A DNA stretch of 64,000 nucleotides from assembly GCA_014763615.1 (NCBI GenBank), contig JACXVB010000009.1, forward strand, positions 1 through 64,000, in the 5' to 3' direction. Made by a program: the position numbers and the translations under genes. A model generated the notes under the pieces. The model ran no database searches, was not told the origin of the DNA, and saw only the letters and a program-made list of their open reading frames with translations. Below, piece after piece: positions 35,888 to 45,894 of this stretch (within the stretch, counting starts at the first letter, position 1; every line of letters begins with the position of its first letter). The DNA is from Sphingobacteriales bacterium. GTDB taxonomy: Bacteria > Bacteroidota > Bacteroidia > Sphingobacteriales > Sphingobacteriaceae.

Positions 35888-36358
35888 TTAGTTAAATTGT
35901 TGAATTTGTTCTTTAGAAAGTGAAGCATTTAACCAGCCACTTTCAATATAAGATTGATATTTGTTGTAGAAATTGATAGCAGGTTCGTTCCAATCAAGCA
36001 CCTGCCAAACCATACCAGCGAAATCATTTTCTTTGGCTTCTTTAATGGTTCTTTCGAACAGTAATTTTCCAATGCCTTGTCCTCGCATTTTCTCTGTTAC
36101 GATAAAATCTTCCAGATATAAACGGCAACCTTTCCAAGTAGAATATCGAATATAAAACAATGAAAAACCTTCTACTTTACCATCAATCTCGGCTACAAAA
36201 GCTTTCCAAACAGGATTTTTACCAAATCCGGCATCTATAAAATGTGCTAAAGTCACAGTAACTTCATCAGGTGCTTTCTCATAAACGGCTAATTCATGAA
36301 TCAGCTCTAACATGCGTTCACAATCTTCTTTTACGGCGTATCTTATCTTAATATCCAT
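35888..36358 (-). CDS. GNAT family N-acetyltransferase
   Basis: A 156-residue acetyltransferase resembling spermidine/diamine acetyltransferases. The acetyl-CoA site is MRGQGIGKLLFERTIKEA near 97-114; LYLEDFIVTEKMRGQG just before it is typical of the SSAT-like branch. Conserved VWQVLDWNEPAINFYNKY near 124-141 supports this. The substrate is not certain. It sits in an unbroken run of reverse-strand genes, one base from yggS and directly next to lysC. Confidence 0.88.
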   Translation of the reverse strand: MDIKIRYAVKEDCERMLELIHELAVYEKAPDEVTVTLAHFIDAGFGKNPVWKAFVAEIDGKVEGFSLFYIRYSTWKGCRLYLEDFIVTEKMRGQGIGKLLFERTIKEAKENDFAGMVWQVLDWNEPAINFYNKYQSYIESGWLNASLSKEQIQQFN

Positions 36359-36359
36359 T

Positions 36360-37055
36360 CTAATTCTCTTGATTTTTAAAATGTTTAATCACTCTTTGTC
36401 CAAAAATATCACTCCCAATTCTTACTAAGGTGCTGCCTTGCTCTATTGCAATTTTATAATCGGATGACATCCCCATCGAAATTTCTTTAAAGGAACTTTC
36501 ATTTTTGAAATAACTCAGTTTAATGCCTTCAAATAACGTTTTCAATTCATAAAACTCTTCCTTAATCTGTTTCTGATTTTCGGTATTGGTGGCAATACCC
36601 ATCAAACCTACAATTCTGATATTTTTGAGTTCTTGATATTCTTGAGATTCAAGCAATTCTATGGCTTCGTCAAAACCTAAACCATATTTGGTTTCTTCAT
36701 CAGCAATGTAAATCTGTAGCAAACAATCTATAATTCTATTGTTTTTTGCAGCTTGTTTGTTAATTTCTGCTAGCAATTTTAGGCTATCTACCGAATGAAT
36801 CAATGAAATAAAAGGAGCAATATATTTAACCTTGTTAGTTTGTAAATGCCCAACCAAATGCCATTCAATATCTTTTGGTAAAGCTTCATACTTATCAACC
36901 AATTCCTGCACTTGGTTTTCACCAAAAATTCTCTGACCAGTTTGGTAAGCTTCTAAAATATCTTCGTTAGGTTTAGTTTTAGAAACCGCTACTAATCTTA
37001 CGTTTACGCTTTCTATCTCTTCTTTTAATGTTTTTAAATTATCTGTAATGCTCAT
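36360..37055 (-). CDS. yggS: YggS-type PLP homeostasis protein
   Basis: A 231-residue YggS/PROSC protein that carries pyridoxal phosphate without known catalysis and keeps cellular PLP balanced. The PLP-binding Lys is K26 in VAVSKTKP; GENQVQEL, WHLVGHLQTNK and GLMGIAT are the family motifs, and MGMSSDYKIAIEQGSTLVRIGSDIFG ends it. It is first in the operon with GNAT, lysC and the methyltransferase; TATTTTTG upstream is a possible -7 element. Confidence 0.94.
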   Translation of the reverse strand: MSITDNLKTLKEEIESVNVRLVAVSKTKPNEDILEAYQTGQRIFGENQVQELVDKYEALPKDIEWHLVGHLQTNKVKYIAPFISLIHSVDSLKLLAEINKQAAKNNRIIDCLLQIYIADEETKYGLGFDEAIELLESQEYQELKNIRIVGLMGIATNTENQKQIKEEFYELKTLFEGIKLSYFKNESSFKEISMGMSSDYKIAIEQGSTLVRIGSDIFGQRVIKHFKNQEN

Positions 37056-37167
37056 TTATGCGTAATTTTAGGAGATTATTCGTCAAAAATACAAATGATT
37101 TGCAAGGCTGACGAACCTCTTCTTTAATTTAAGTTATTTGATGTTATTTTGTAGCTCAAGAAACAAT

Positions 37168-37662
37168 ATGATCAAAAAAAAAATAGCCATTCTGTTTAGT
37201 CTTTGTCTCATTTTTATTTCCTGCAGTCAGGAGGAGACTCCTAAAGGAATTATCGAAAAGCAAAAGATGATTAATGTAATGGTAGATATGCAAATTACAG
37301 ATTCCTATCTAAATCAGGTTTCCAACAAAGATACCATGATGATGCAGGCGCATACTCGCTACAATTATATCTTCAAGAAATATGGCATTGATTCGGCTCA
37401 ATTCTCTAGAAGCCTTGCTTATTACAGTGATAAACCAGATGAATTCAACAAAATGTTTAATGTTGTGTTAGACAGTTTGAATAGTAAAGAAGTATTTGCT
37501 AGGCAAACAGACAGTTTACGTAGGGTAATGAAAAGCAGAAAAGATAGCATAGCGCAAATTAAGCTTATGAAAAAAGATAGCTTGTTGAATAAGGATAGTA
37601 TGAAGAAGATTTTTGATAAAAGGAAGAAGAGTTTAAAAGTTCATGTTATACCCGCAAAGTAG
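37168..37662 (+). CDS. DUF4296 lipoprotein
   Basis: The ATG at 37168 gives 164 residues with a lipoprotein signal IAILFSLCLIFISC; the lipobox Cys is about residue 19. A domain at about 30-115 (MINVMVDMQITDSYLNQ; YIFKKYGIDSAQF; YYSDKPDEFNKMF) matches DUF4296, found in Bacteroidota and of unknown function. The C-terminus is a highly charged Lys/Asp helix. The last 20 bases overlap the mutS2 start, so the two genes are coupled. Confidence 0.88.
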   Translation: MIKKKIAILFSLCLIFISCSQEETPKGIIEKQKMINVMVDMQITDSYLNQVSNKDTMMMQAHTRYNYIFKKYGIDSAQFSRSLAYYSDKPDEFNKMFNVVLDSLNSKEVFARQTDSLRRVMKSRKDSIAQIKLMKKDSLLNKDSMKKIFDKRKKSLKVHVIPAK

Positions 37663-40006
37663 TCTTCAAAAATTAGGTTTCGAGGAAATCAAAAACGCCA
37701 TAAAAGGTTTTTGTATTAGTGAGATGGGGCAAGGTATGGTTGATAAAATGCAATTCATGAGCAATTATGACCATATCAATAAATTTCTTCGCCAAACATC
37801 AGAATTTAAAAACATCCTAGAAAATGATCAGCCACTTCCCATCCAAAGCTTTTTCGATATTAAAAGATTAGCCGAAAAGGCTAGGATTGAGGGAACATTT
37901 TTAAGCGAGGAAGAAGTTTTTCAGATATACAGCTCTTTGAAAACCGTTTTTGCGGTGATTAGATATTTTGAGGAAAGAAGCGGTTTGTATCCTAATCTGG
38001 AGGCTTTATTTGAGCATTTACCTATCGAGAAAAATATCCTTAAATATATCGAGGCAGTTTTGGATGTGAAAGGGAAAATCAAACCCAATGCTTCCAGGTT
38101 ATTAGCTGATATTTTTGCAGCGATTACCAAAGCTGAGCAGGAAGCAAGAAAGAAAATTGATCAAATATTTAAGAATGCTCAGCAGAATAATTGGGTTGCT
38201 GATGGTAGTTTGACCGTTCGTGAGGGTAGAATTTGTATCCCTATTTTAGCAGAAAATAAAAGAAAATTGAAAGGTTTTGTTCATGATGAATCTTCATCCG
38301 GGCAAACGGTTTACATAGAACCAGAGGAAGTCTTTAGTTTGAATAATCAGATTAGAGATTTAGAGTTTGAAAAACGCAGAGAAATCATCCGAATTTTGAC
38401 CGAATTAACCAATCAATTAAGGCCTTACGTTCCGTTGTTATTGTCTTATCATGGTTTCTTAACTAAGTTAGATTTTGTGAGAGCCAAAGCGCTATTTGCG
38501 CAACAAATTGAGGCGGAAATGCCAATTTTGCTGCAAGATACAAGACTAAAACTCATCAATGCAAAGCATCCTTTATTGTTATTAAATCATAAAGAAAGCG
38601 GCAAAGCAGTAGTTCCTTTAAATATGCATTTGGATCATCAAGTGAGGATTTTACTGGTTTCTGGTCCGAATGCGGGAGGAAAATCTGTCGCCATGAAAAC
38701 AGTGGGTTTGTTGCAGTTGATGGTGCAATCGGGCTTATTAATTCCGGCTGCAGCCGAATCTGAAGTAGGGATTTTTAAACAACTTTTTGCTGATATTGGC
38801 GATGATCAATCCATAGAAAGTGATTTAAGTACTTACAGTGCGCATCTTTCTAAAATGAAATATTTTACCGAGCATGCTAACGGCAAAACTTTGGTTTTGA
38901 TTGATGAGTTTGGAACGGGAACAGATCCGCTTTTTGGTGGACCTATTGCCGAAGCGGTTTTAGAGCAACTCAACCAAAAGAAATCTTTTGGGATGATTAC
39001 CACGCATTATTCTAATCTAAAATTATATGCCAATAGTGCAGAAGGTTTAGAAAATGCTTCGATGATTTTCGATAATGAGCATTTGCAGCCATTGTACATG
39101 TTAGAGATGGGCAAGCCAGGCAGTTCTTATGCTTTTGAAATTGCTCAAAAAATAGGTTTATCCAAGCATTTAATTGATTTAGCGAAGAGCAAAATTAGCG
39201 TTCAGCAAAGAAAAGTAGATACACTTTTAGTGGATTTAGAACGCGATAAAAAGGAGATTTTAGAAACTCGAATTGCCTTAGAGAAACAACAAAAAAAATA
39301 TCAATCGCTTTTAGCGGAGAATGAAAAATTGAAAGCTTATTATGATGAAAACAAGCGAAATTTAATTAGAGAAGCTAAACAAGAAGCGCAACAAATCATT
39401 AGAAATGCGAATAAATTGGTAGAAAATACCATCGCCGAAATCAAAGAATCTAAGGCAGATAAGGCAAAGACCCAAAGCTTAAGAGCGAACTTACAAACCG
39501 AGCTCAAGAAGAATGAAATCAAACCAAAAGTAGTTCAAAAGCTGGATGACCAAGAAGAAATTGCTATTGGTGATTGGGTTAAAATGTTAGATTCTGGAAA
39601 CTTAGCTCAGGTTTTAGAAATTTCTAAAGATAATTTAATTGTTGCCTTCGGCGAGTTACGCTCTGTTATCAAAAAGAAGAGGGTAGAAAAAGTTTCTAAT
39701 AAAAGTGTTCCAAAAGCTGTAAAACAATTTGGAACTTCTACTTATACAGACTCAGCAGCATCATTTTCGGCAGAAATTGATTTGAGAGGTAAAAGAGGAG
39801 AAGACGCTTTGGCAGAGCTAGAGCGTTATTTTGATCGGGCGGTGATGTTCGGATTTTCCAACTTTAAAGTCATTCATGGCAAAGGCGATGGAATATTGAG
39901 AAAATTGATTCGTAATTATCTTAAAAACTATCCTCAGGTCAATAAAATGGAAGATGAACATGCCGATAGAGGTGGTGATGGGATTACTTATGTGTATTTA
40001 AAGTAA
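37643..40006 (+). CDS. mutS2: Endonuclease MutS2
   Basis: A 787-residue MutS2. It lacks the mismatch-recognition domain of MutS, has the clamp/core region at about 1-300, and has an ABC ATPase with Walker A GPNAGGKS at 341-348 and the motif [16 protein letters not shown] near 415-430. A long coiled-coil Lys/Glu segment at about 510-620 is followed by the Smr nuclease domain at about 710-787 ([20 protein letters not shown]). MutS2 suppresses recombination or rescues collided ribosomes in different bacteria; which applies here is unknown. Confidence 0.95.
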   Translation: MLYPQSSLQKLGFEEIKNAIKGFCISEMGQGMVDKMQFMSNYDHINKFLRQTSEFKNILENDQPLPIQSFFDIKRLAEKARIEGTFLSEEEVFQIYSSLKTVFAVIRYFEERSGLYPNLEALFEHLPIEKNILKYIEAVLDVKGKIKPNASRLLADIFAAITKAEQEARKKIDQIFKNAQQNNWVADGSLTVREGRICIPILAENKRKLKGFVHDESSSGQTVYIEPEEVFSLNNQIRDLEFEKRREIIRILTELTNQLRPYVPLLLSYHGFLTKLDFVRAKALFAQQIEAEMPILLQDTRLKLINAKHPLLLLNHKESGKAVVPLNMHLDHQVRILLVSGPNAGGKSVAMKTVGLLQLMVQSGLLIPAAAESEVGIFKQLFADIGDDQSIESDLSTYSAHLSKMKYFTEHANGKTLVLIDEFGTGTDPLFGGPIAEAVLEQLNQKKSFGMITTHYSNLKLYANSAEGLENASMIFDNEHLQPLYMLEMGKPGSSYAFEIAQKIGLSKHLIDLAKSKISVQQRKVDTLLVDLERDKKEILETRIALEKQQKKYQSLLAENEKLKAYYDENKRNLIREAKQEAQQIIRNANKLVENTIAEIKESKADKAKTQSLRANLQTELKKNEIKPKVVQKLDDQEEIAIGDWVKMLDSGNLAQVLEISKDNLIVAFGELRSVIKKKRVEKVSNKSVPKAVKQFGTSTYTDSAASFSAEIDLRGKRGEDALAELERYFDRAVMFGFSNFKVIHGKGDGILRKLIRNYLKNYPQVNKMEDEHADRGGDGITYVYLK

Positions 40007-40068
40007 ACAAATCTCTTTGCTCATTCGTTTGTAAATCATACATTCGTAGTCCAACCAATTATAATTTG

Positions 40069-40776
40069 ATGAAAAAAGTAGTAGCTCATGCAGATGAAGC
40101 TGTGCAAGATATTAAAGAAGGAATGACTTTAATGTTAGGCGGCTTTGGTTTATGTGGAATTCCTGAAAATTGTATCTCGGCCTTGGTGAAAAAGGGGGTC
40201 AAAAACCTCACTTGTATTTCAAATAATGCTGGTGTTGACGATTTTGGTATCGGTTTGATGTTGCAACAAAAGCAAGTTAAAAAGATGATTTCTTCTTACG
40301 TTGGTGAAAATGCTGAATTTGAACGACAATTGTTAAGTGGAGAGTTAGAGGTAGAATTGATTCCGCAGGGTACTTTGGCAACACGTTGCATGGCCGCTGG
40401 TTATGGAATGCCAGCCATTTTTACTCCTGCAGGTGTAGGTACAGAGGTGGCTGAAGGAAAGGAAATCAGAAAATTTAATGGGAAGGATTATTTGATGGAA
40501 CTCGCTTTTGAAGCAGATTTTGCCATTGTTAAAGCTTGGAAAGGCGATACAATGGGCAACCTGATTTATAAATGGACTGCTCGAAATTTTAATCCGGTGA
40601 TGGCTATGGGAGGGAAGATTACTATTGCTGAGGTGGAAGAGCTAGTGCCTGCCGGCGAGTTAGATCCTGATCAAATTCATACACCAGGAATTTATGTTCA
40701 TCGAATTTTTCAAGGAAAAAATTACGAGAAAAGAATAGAACAACGTACTGTTCGATTTGAAAATAAGACGATTTGA
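40069..40776 (+). CDS. scoA: 3-oxoacid CoA-transferase subunit A
   Basis: The A subunit of a succinyl-CoA:3-ketoacid CoA transferase, which activates acetoacetate for breakdown. It has 235 residues from the ATG at 40069. The glycine-rich start [16 protein letters not shown] is at about 22-37; [22 protein letters not shown] and [17 protein letters not shown] are family-specific. The partner subunit B gene follows, but after an unusual 190-base gap filled by tandem repeats. Confidence 0.93.
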   Translation: MKKVVAHADEAVQDIKEGMTLMLGGFGLCGIPENCISALVKKGVKNLTCISNNAGVDDFGIGLMLQQKQVKKMISSYVGENAEFERQLLSGELEVELIPQGTLATRCMAAGYGMPAIFTPAGVGTEVAEGKEIRKFNGKDYLMELAFEADFAIVKAWKGDTMGNLIYKWTARNFNPVMAMGGKITIAEVEELVPAGELDPDQIHTPGIYVHRIFQGKNYEKRIEQRTVRFENKTI

Positions 40777-40829
40777 AAATTTGAAAATGAGGCAATTTGA
40801 AGATGAAGTACTGAAGTTTATAAGATATC

Positions 40830-40959
40830 TAATAAGCATTTTCAAATCATCAAATTACCAAATATTCAAATTGTAATAAGCATTTTCAAATCATCAAATT
40901 ACCAAATATTCAAATTGTAATAAGCATTTTCAAATCATCAAATTACCAAATATTCAAAT
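40830..40959. repeat. 44-base tandem repeat, three copies
   Basis: Units at 40830-40873, 40874-40917 and 40918-40959 are identical over their shared length; the last is two bases short. They are AT-rich and built from TTCAAAT/ATTCAAA words. The flank 40777-40829 contains reverse-complement words (TTTGAAAAT). They lie between scoA and scoB. Confidence 0.95.
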
Positions 40960-40966
40960 CAAAAAT

Positions 40967-41620
40967 ATGCTCGATAAAAACGGAATCGCAAAAAGAATTG
41001 CCAAAGAGGTTAAAGATGGGATGTATGTGAATTTAGGAATTGGAATTCCCACATTAGTAGCCAATTATATTCCTGATGGAATTTCTGTGGTGTTACAATC
41101 CGAAAATGGCTTGCTAGGCATGGGGCCATTTCCTTTAGAAGGAGAGGAAGATGCAGATTTAATCAATGCAGGCAAACAAACTATCACTACTTTACCCGGT
41201 TCTGCAACTTTTGATTCTGCTTTAAGTTTTGGAATGATTAGAGCAGGAAAAGTTGATTTAACCATTTTAGGTGCGATGGAAGTTTCTGAAAACGGAGATA
41301 TTGCTAACTGGAAAATTCCGGGTAAAATGGTAAAAGGAATGGGTGGAGCGATGGATTTGGTGGCATCAGCTAAGAATATCATTGTAGCCATGCAACAAGT
41401 GAACAAACATGGCGAATCAAAATTGTTAAAATCATGCACCTTGCCTTTAACTGGAGTGAACTGTGTGAAGAAAATTGTGACCGAATTAGGGGTTTATGAA
41501 GTGAAAGATGGGGCTTTCCATTTATTAGAAAGGGCACCAGGCGTAAGTTTAGAAGACATTAAAAAAGCTACTGAAGGAAAATTAGTGATCAATTCAGATG
41601 TTAAAGAGATGGAGCTTTAA
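40967..41620 (+). CDS. scoB: 3-oxoacid CoA-transferase subunit B
   Basis: The B subunit, 217 residues. The catalytic Glu that forms the CoA thioester is in QSENGLLGMGP near 44-54; NLGIGIPTLVANY near 24-36 and ATFDSALSFGMIRAGKVD are conserved. It pairs with ScoA encoded 190 bases upstream. The stop overlaps the stop of the convergent uridine kinase gene. Confidence 0.94.
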   Translation: MLDKNGIAKRIAKEVKDGMYVNLGIGIPTLVANYIPDGISVVLQSENGLLGMGPFPLEGEEDADLINAGKQTITTLPGSATFDSALSFGMIRAGKVDLTILGAMEVSENGDIANWKIPGKMVKGMGGAMDLVASAKNIIVAMQQVNKHGESKLLKSCTLPLTGVNCVKKIVTELGVYEVKDGAFHLLERAPGVSLEDIKKATEGKLVINSDVKEMEL

Positions 41621-42252
41621 ATTTTAAGTTTTGCTCTTAAATCTTTTGAAATTTCATCAGTAATATCTAAAATATTCCTCAGCTCATTGGTAGAGTTGTT
41701 GATTACCTTGTCACATCTTTTGCGATGAGGTAGTAGATATTTATTATAAGCTGGCATCACGTGGTTTTCCCATTTATACATCACATCTTCTTCCGAGTAG
41801 CCTCGTTCATGTAAATCTCTTCTTAATCTTCTTTCTAGCGCAATCTCGGTATCTGCATCCATGAAAATTCTGAAATCAAATAAAGGGTCAATATTTGGAT
41901 AATGGTAAATAAAAAGACCTTCAATAATTAAAATAGGAGCAGGTTTAATCTCCAAAATTTTAGGAATTGCATGAGGATTGTTGAAAGTATATTCTTTTTT
42001 GTAAACCGTTTTATAATCTAAGAGTTGATTAACGTCATTCTCGAACTGGGAAATTTCAATACAGCTTGGTAAATCAAAATTGTGTAAGCGATTTTCCTCG
42101 GCAGTCATTTCTCCAACAGGGATATAATAATCATCTTGAGAAACTAAACAAACCTCCTCTTCAGTGAAGTGATTTAAAAAACAATTTAGAAAGAAGGTTT
42201 TACCAGATCCGCTTCCGCCGGCAACACCAATTACATAAGGTTTACTGCTCAT
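41617..42252 (-). CDS. udk: Uridine kinase
   Basis: This enzyme phosphorylates uridine and cytidine for salvage. The protein has 211 residues with the P-loop GGSGSGKT at 12-19, VSQDDYYIP near 37-45, FDLPSCIEI, LIIEGLFIYHY near 108-118 and RRDLHERGYSEEDVMYKWENHV near 145-165. It overlaps the upstream LysM gene by 11 bases, so the genes are co-transcribed. Confidence 0.92.
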   Translation of the reverse strand: MSSKPYVIGVAGGSGSGKTFFLNCFLNHFTEEEVCLVSQDDYYIPVGEMTAEENRLHNFDLPSCIEISQFENDVNQLLDYKTVYKKEYTFNNPHAIPKILEIKPAPILIIEGLFIYHYPNIDPLFDFRIFMDADTEIALERRLRRDLHERGYSEEDVMYKWENHVMPAYNKYLLPHRKRCDKVINNSTNELRNILDITDEISKDLRAKLKI

Positions 42253-43150
42253 TCGGTACTCCGAAAGTTATATTTACTAAAAATCTTTTATCTAAGGCTC
42301 CAACTGCGTCTGCGGCTGCTTTGGTAAGCACAACTAACACATCTTTTGTAGTCTCATTTTCTGCAAATCTACCCACTACTTTTGCGAAAACGCTTTTTCC
42401 TGTCATCGGATTGGTAATTTTCATGATGGTTCCAACAGGGGCGGTACGGTGTAAGACGTAGCTTTTGCTCGAGTCTAAATTTCCATCTTCAATCCAAACT
42501 GCAACTCCCTTCTCATTCATAGCCGTAAGACCATAACGGTTTTTTGGAATTTCTAAATTATTCTGAGAATCTGTGGAATCTACAATTTTAATTTTAGGCT
42601 TTGGGATGTTAGCAACGTTTGAACTGGCTGATGATGTGTTGCTTTCCTTTTCTTCAAAGGCTTCATTACTGTTTTTAGTAACGGGATTTTTTTTAACTTC
42701 TTCGGTAACTTTTAATATTTTTCCAATAGCTAGATTATTGTCTTTAAGATGATTAAGTGTTTTTAAATCTTCTACACTCATCCCATAATCTTTAGCAATA
42801 GAATATAAGGTTTCCTTCGGTTTAACCTTGTGTTTTATCACTTTTAAAGTGGGTTTATTTTGAGGCTCAGATGAAAATGTTTTAGGCGATTTTATAAAAT
42901 CTCTTTGAGTTGGAATTTTAATGATATCATTAGGATGAAGTACTATATTATCGTTAAACTCCATAATACTTTGCGGACTTACATCATATTTTCTACCTAA
43001 TGAATAATAGGTTTCTTTGGGTTCTATTTTATGAATTATCAATTGTTTGCCATCCAAATTCTCCACCCCGATGGAGTCTCTAAGAGGACTAGAAATGGCT
43101 TTAGAAGTAAAAAAAATGAAGAATATAAATAGAAGTGTTTTACAATTCAT
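42242..43150 (-). CDS. Secreted LysM and RlpA-like (double-psi barrel) protein
   Basis: A 302-residue exported protein: signal peptide at 1-20 (LLFIFFIFFTSKAIS), LysM peptidoglycan-binding repeats at about 31-76 (HKIEPKETYYSLGRKYDVS) and 104-148 (HKVKPKETLYSIAKDYGMS), a Ser/Asn-rich linker, and a C-terminal domain at about 205-298 (YGLTAMNEKGVAVWIED; GTIMKITNPMTGKSVFAKVVGR) resembling the double-psi beta-barrel of RlpA. It probably acts on or binds the cell wall. Whether it is enzymatic cannot be told. Confidence 0.85.
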   Translation of the reverse strand: MNCKTLLFIFFIFFTSKAISSPLRDSIGVENLDGKQLIIHKIEPKETYYSLGRKYDVSPQSIMEFNDNIVLHPNDIIKIPTQRDFIKSPKTFSSEPQNKPTLKVIKHKVKPKETLYSIAKDYGMSVEDLKTLNHLKDNNLAIGKILKVTEEVKKNPVTKNSNEAFEEKESNTSSASSNVANIPKPKIKIVDSTDSQNNLEIPKNRYGLTAMNEKGVAVWIEDGNLDSSKSYVLHRTAPVGTIMKITNPMTGKSVFAKVVGRFAENETTKDVLVVLTKAAADAVGALDKRFLVNITFGVPNEQ

Positions 43151-43182
43151 GAACTAAATTTTAACAATTTAAAATTTTGCAA

Positions 43183-43950
43183 TTATACTAAATAACTCAC
43201 AATTTCTCTTTTGTTTCTGATGTAAATCAATCGGTCATGCCACAACAGAAACGTATCAAAACTGAGCTTTTTTATTTCTTTATTTAAATAGTCAGAAAGT
43301 AGTAGCTCATGATTCTTATAAACCTCCAGTTTCTGATGCTTTGATTGATTTTGATCTTCATAACTTACTATAAAATCTAAATCTTTGGCTTTCAGCCGAT
43401 GTTGGGTTTCCCAAATGTTAGGAGATGAAATCATCTCAGGAATCTGAATCTGAGGGAAATCAACCTTTAAATGGTTTAATTCTTCGATATTTATTTTTTG
43501 GATAACACTCCCAGTCTTAAAATCTAATAATTGATATTTTCTTGGAGAAACTCTCGAATCAAAAACTACCATACCTTCTTTAAAAATCCCTTGAACGCTA
43601 ATACAAAAGTTTTGCCAAATTATTTTTTTTTGGATGAGGTCAAAGGCAATAATTCCTTTCTGAACAGGGGAAAATTCACTTTCATATCCATGAAAATAGG
43701 CAATGCCGTTTTTTACACCAACTAAACCTATAAGCCATTCCTCTTCAAAACGGAAATGATTGAATAACTCTGTTTGATGTTTAAAATCATAAGCAGAAAA
43801 CGAAACTTTTTTATCAAATGATCGGATTTCCCATATCAGTATTTCTGAATAATTATCCAATTGCAACTTCCAAATAATTCCATCTGATTGTGTAGAGTAT
43901 AAAAGCTTTAGTGTATCTTTATTTGTTGACATCGAGCCAAAATTAACCAT
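43183..43950 (-). CDS. Hypothetical protein, DUF4905-like beta-propeller
   Basis: A 255-residue protein rich in beta-strand-like repeats (DGIIWKLQLDNYSEILIWEIRS; GKNGIAYFHG-type; KYQLLDFKTGSVIQKI). It resembles the DUF4905 group of Bacteroidota by memory, but I am not certain. There is no signal peptide. A second ATG at 43932 would shorten it by six residues. Its start is only one base from that of the divergent nfeD-type gene, so the promoters must lie inside coding DNA. Confidence 0.6.
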   Translation of the reverse strand: MVNFGSMSTNKDTLKLLYSTQSDGIIWKLQLDNYSEILIWEIRSFDKKVSFSAYDFKHQTELFNHFRFEEEWLIGLVGVKNGIAYFHGYESEFSPVQKGIIAFDLIQKKIIWQNFCISVQGIFKEGMVVFDSRVSPRKYQLLDFKTGSVIQKINIEELNHLKVDFPQIQIPEMISSPNIWETQHRLKAKDLDFIVSYEDQNQSKHQKLEVYKNHELLLSDYLNKEIKKLSFDTFLLWHDRLIYIRNKREIVSYLV

Positions 43951-43951
43951 T

Positions 43952-45292
43952 ATGAAAAGGATATTTCGCTTATTTATTTTATTCAGTTTGATTTTTTCTT
44001 ATCAGCTATCAAAAGCTCAAACCAAAGTTTTACAAGTAAACATTAAAGAAGAAATTGACCCAACAGCTTGGAGAACCATTAGAGGTGCATTCAAACAAGC
44101 TCAAGAAACGCATGCCAATATCATTCTGATTAACTTAAACACTTACGGTGGGATGTTAGATTATGCGGATTCTATCAGAACCAAAATTTTAAATAGCCCC
44201 ATCAAGACCATCGTTTTTATTGATAATAATGCAGCTTCCGCTGGCGCTTTGATTTCTATCGCTTGTGATAAAATTTATATGCAAAAAGGTGCAACCATTG
44301 GTGCTGCCAGCGTGGTTGACGGTAATGGCAAAGTGTTACCAGAAAAATATCAATCTTATATGCGAGGTTTGATGCGCACCACAGCCGAAACCAAAGGTAG
44401 AAATCCAAAAATTGCAGAAGCTTTTGTTGATCCGGATATAGAAATTGATAGTTTAAGTAAGAAAGGGAAGGTATTAACGCTCACCACCAAAGAAGCAATT
44501 GCGAATGGTTATTGTGTAAATGAAGCTAATTCGGTAGAAGATGTACTCACTCAAGAAAACGCTCAACCTTTTCAAATAAGTGTTTACCAACCTTCTATTA
44601 CAGATTATTTAATTACACTTTTAACTAGTCCTATTGTAAGTGGTATTTTAATTTTATTGATGATAGGGGGTATCTATTTCGAATTCCAATCGCCAGGAAT
44701 AGGTGTGGCATTATTGATCACAATTATTGCAGCATTGCTGTTTTTTGCGCCACTTTATTTAGAAGGTTTGGCAAGTAATTGGGAGATTTTACTGTTTATT
44801 TTTGGCGTGATTTTACTTGCCTTAGAGATATTTGTAATTCCAGGTTTTGGTGTTTTTGGGATATTAGGGATAGTTCTCATCGTTGTAGGTTTAGCCATGA
44901 GTATGATTTTGAATAATTTCTTCGATTTAGGAATGTCTGGAGATCAAAATATTAATCAAGCATTTTTACTTGTGCTAGGATCTGTAATTGGTGCAGTTGC
45001 ACTTTCTGTATTTTTTGGTGGGAATATCCTTAAATCTAAAGCTTTTCAGCGCTTAGTTTTAAAGGATGAACAGCATGCAAATAAAGGTTATCAGGTAAAA
45101 AATCATCTTCAAGATAACCTAATTGGTAAAAATGGTTTTGCAAAAACAGATTTAAAGCCAGGCGGTAAAATAGAAGTAGAGGGAAATGTATTTAATGCCA
45201 TTTCTTTTGATGGATTTATAGAGAATGGAACGGATATTGTTGTCTATAAGATAGAGAATTCTAATCTGATGGTGAGGCGAAAAACCGCTTAA
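43952..45292 (+). CDS. NfeD-family membrane serine protease
   Basis: A 446-residue protein of the long NfeD type. After a signal sequence (1-22) comes a ClpP-class protease domain at about 25-200 with the nucleophile S96 in NNAASAGALIS and the GAASVV region. Four or five membrane helices follow at about 215-330 (GILILLMIGGIYFEFQSPG; FFAPLYLEGL), and a C-terminal NfeD OB-fold ends at 446 (GKNGFAKTDLKPGGKIEVEG). Such proteins act in membrane quality control, usually with a stomatin partner, which is not encoded beside it. Confidence 0.92.
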   Translation: MKRIFRLFILFSLIFSYQLSKAQTKVLQVNIKEEIDPTAWRTIRGAFKQAQETHANIILINLNTYGGMLDYADSIRTKILNSPIKTIVFIDNNAASAGALISIACDKIYMQKGATIGAASVVDGNGKVLPEKYQSYMRGLMRTTAETKGRNPKIAEAFVDPDIEIDSLSKKGKVLTLTTKEAIANGYCVNEANSVEDVLTQENAQPFQISVYQPSITDYLITLLTSPIVSGILILLMIGGIYFEFQSPGIGVALLITIIAALLFFAPLYLEGLASNWEILLFIFGVILLALEIFVIPGFGVFGILGIVLIVVGLAMSMILNNFFDLGMSGDQNINQAFLLVLGSVIGAVALSVFFGGNILKSKAFQRLVLKDEQHANKGYQVKNHLQDNLIGKNGFAKTDLKPGGKIEVEGNVFNAISFDGFIENGTDIVVYKIENSNLMVRRKTA

Positions 45293-45343
45293 ACAAACAG
45301 ATTTGAAAGTTTTTTGTTAAATAAATAAACAATATTTTAAATT

Positions 45344-45826
45344 ATGGAAGTAAACGAAATTGGGTTGAAAGATAAGCCCGTAATTGAATTAGTAGATCAT
45401 ATCAACATACTATTAGCAAATTATCAAATACATTATCAAAAAGTTAGAGGTTGCCACTGGAATGTGAGAGGACATAACTTTTTTGATCTTCATATCAAAT
45501 TTGAAGAACTTTACAATAATGCACAAACCACGATAGATGAATTAGCAGAAAGAGTGCTTACCTTAGGGAAATCTCCTTACAGTACTTATGCCGATTATAT
45601 CAAAGTATCTTCTATCAAAGAAATTAAAACCGAAGGTTTAGCTGCCGAAAAAATGGTTGAAGCTGTGTTAGATGATTTTCAAAAATTGATTGAAATAGAA
45701 AGAGAAGTGATAAAAAATGCAACAGAAAATGCTGGAGATGAGGGAACAGCAGATATAATTATTGGTTTCTTGAAATTTAAAGAGAAAACCAGTTGGATGT
45801 TGAGAGCTTGGGACAGTAAACAATAG
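45344..45826 (+). CDS. dps: Dps-family DNA-binding/ferritin-like protein
   Basis: A 160-residue Dps-like protein that stores iron with peroxide and protects DNA. Ferroxidase ligands are in YHQKVRG-type sequence: HYQKVRGCHWNVRGHNFFDLHIKFEELY near 34-62, with the shared His and Asp/Glu residues of the intersubunit site. There is no long basic N-terminal tail, so DNA binding may be weak. It is a single-gene unit with a strong terminator. Confidence 0.92.
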   Translation: MEVNEIGLKDKPVIELVDHINILLANYQIHYQKVRGCHWNVRGHNFFDLHIKFEELYNNAQTTIDELAERVLTLGKSPYSTYADYIKVSSIKEIKTEGLAAEKMVEAVLDDFQKLIEIEREVIKNATENAGDEGTADIIIGFLKFKEKTSWMLRAWDSKQ

Positions 45827-45843
45827 GCAACATTACACTCAAA

Positions 45844-45881
45844 AAAAAGTCTCTATTTTGATAAAATAGAGACTTTTTTTG
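45844..45881. terminator. Terminator between dps and the outer-membrane gene
   Basis: An 11-pair perfect stem GTCTCTATTTT/AAAATAGAGAC with a three-base loop is flanked by A- and T-runs on both sides, so it can terminate dps and the convergent outer-membrane gene. Confidence 0.93.
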
Positions 45882-45894
45882 TTCGATTAATAAT

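Noticed and set aside
40830-40959. Possible CRISPR array
   Set aside because: The three 44-base units follow each other directly with no spacers, and there are no cas genes. It is a simple tandem repeat.
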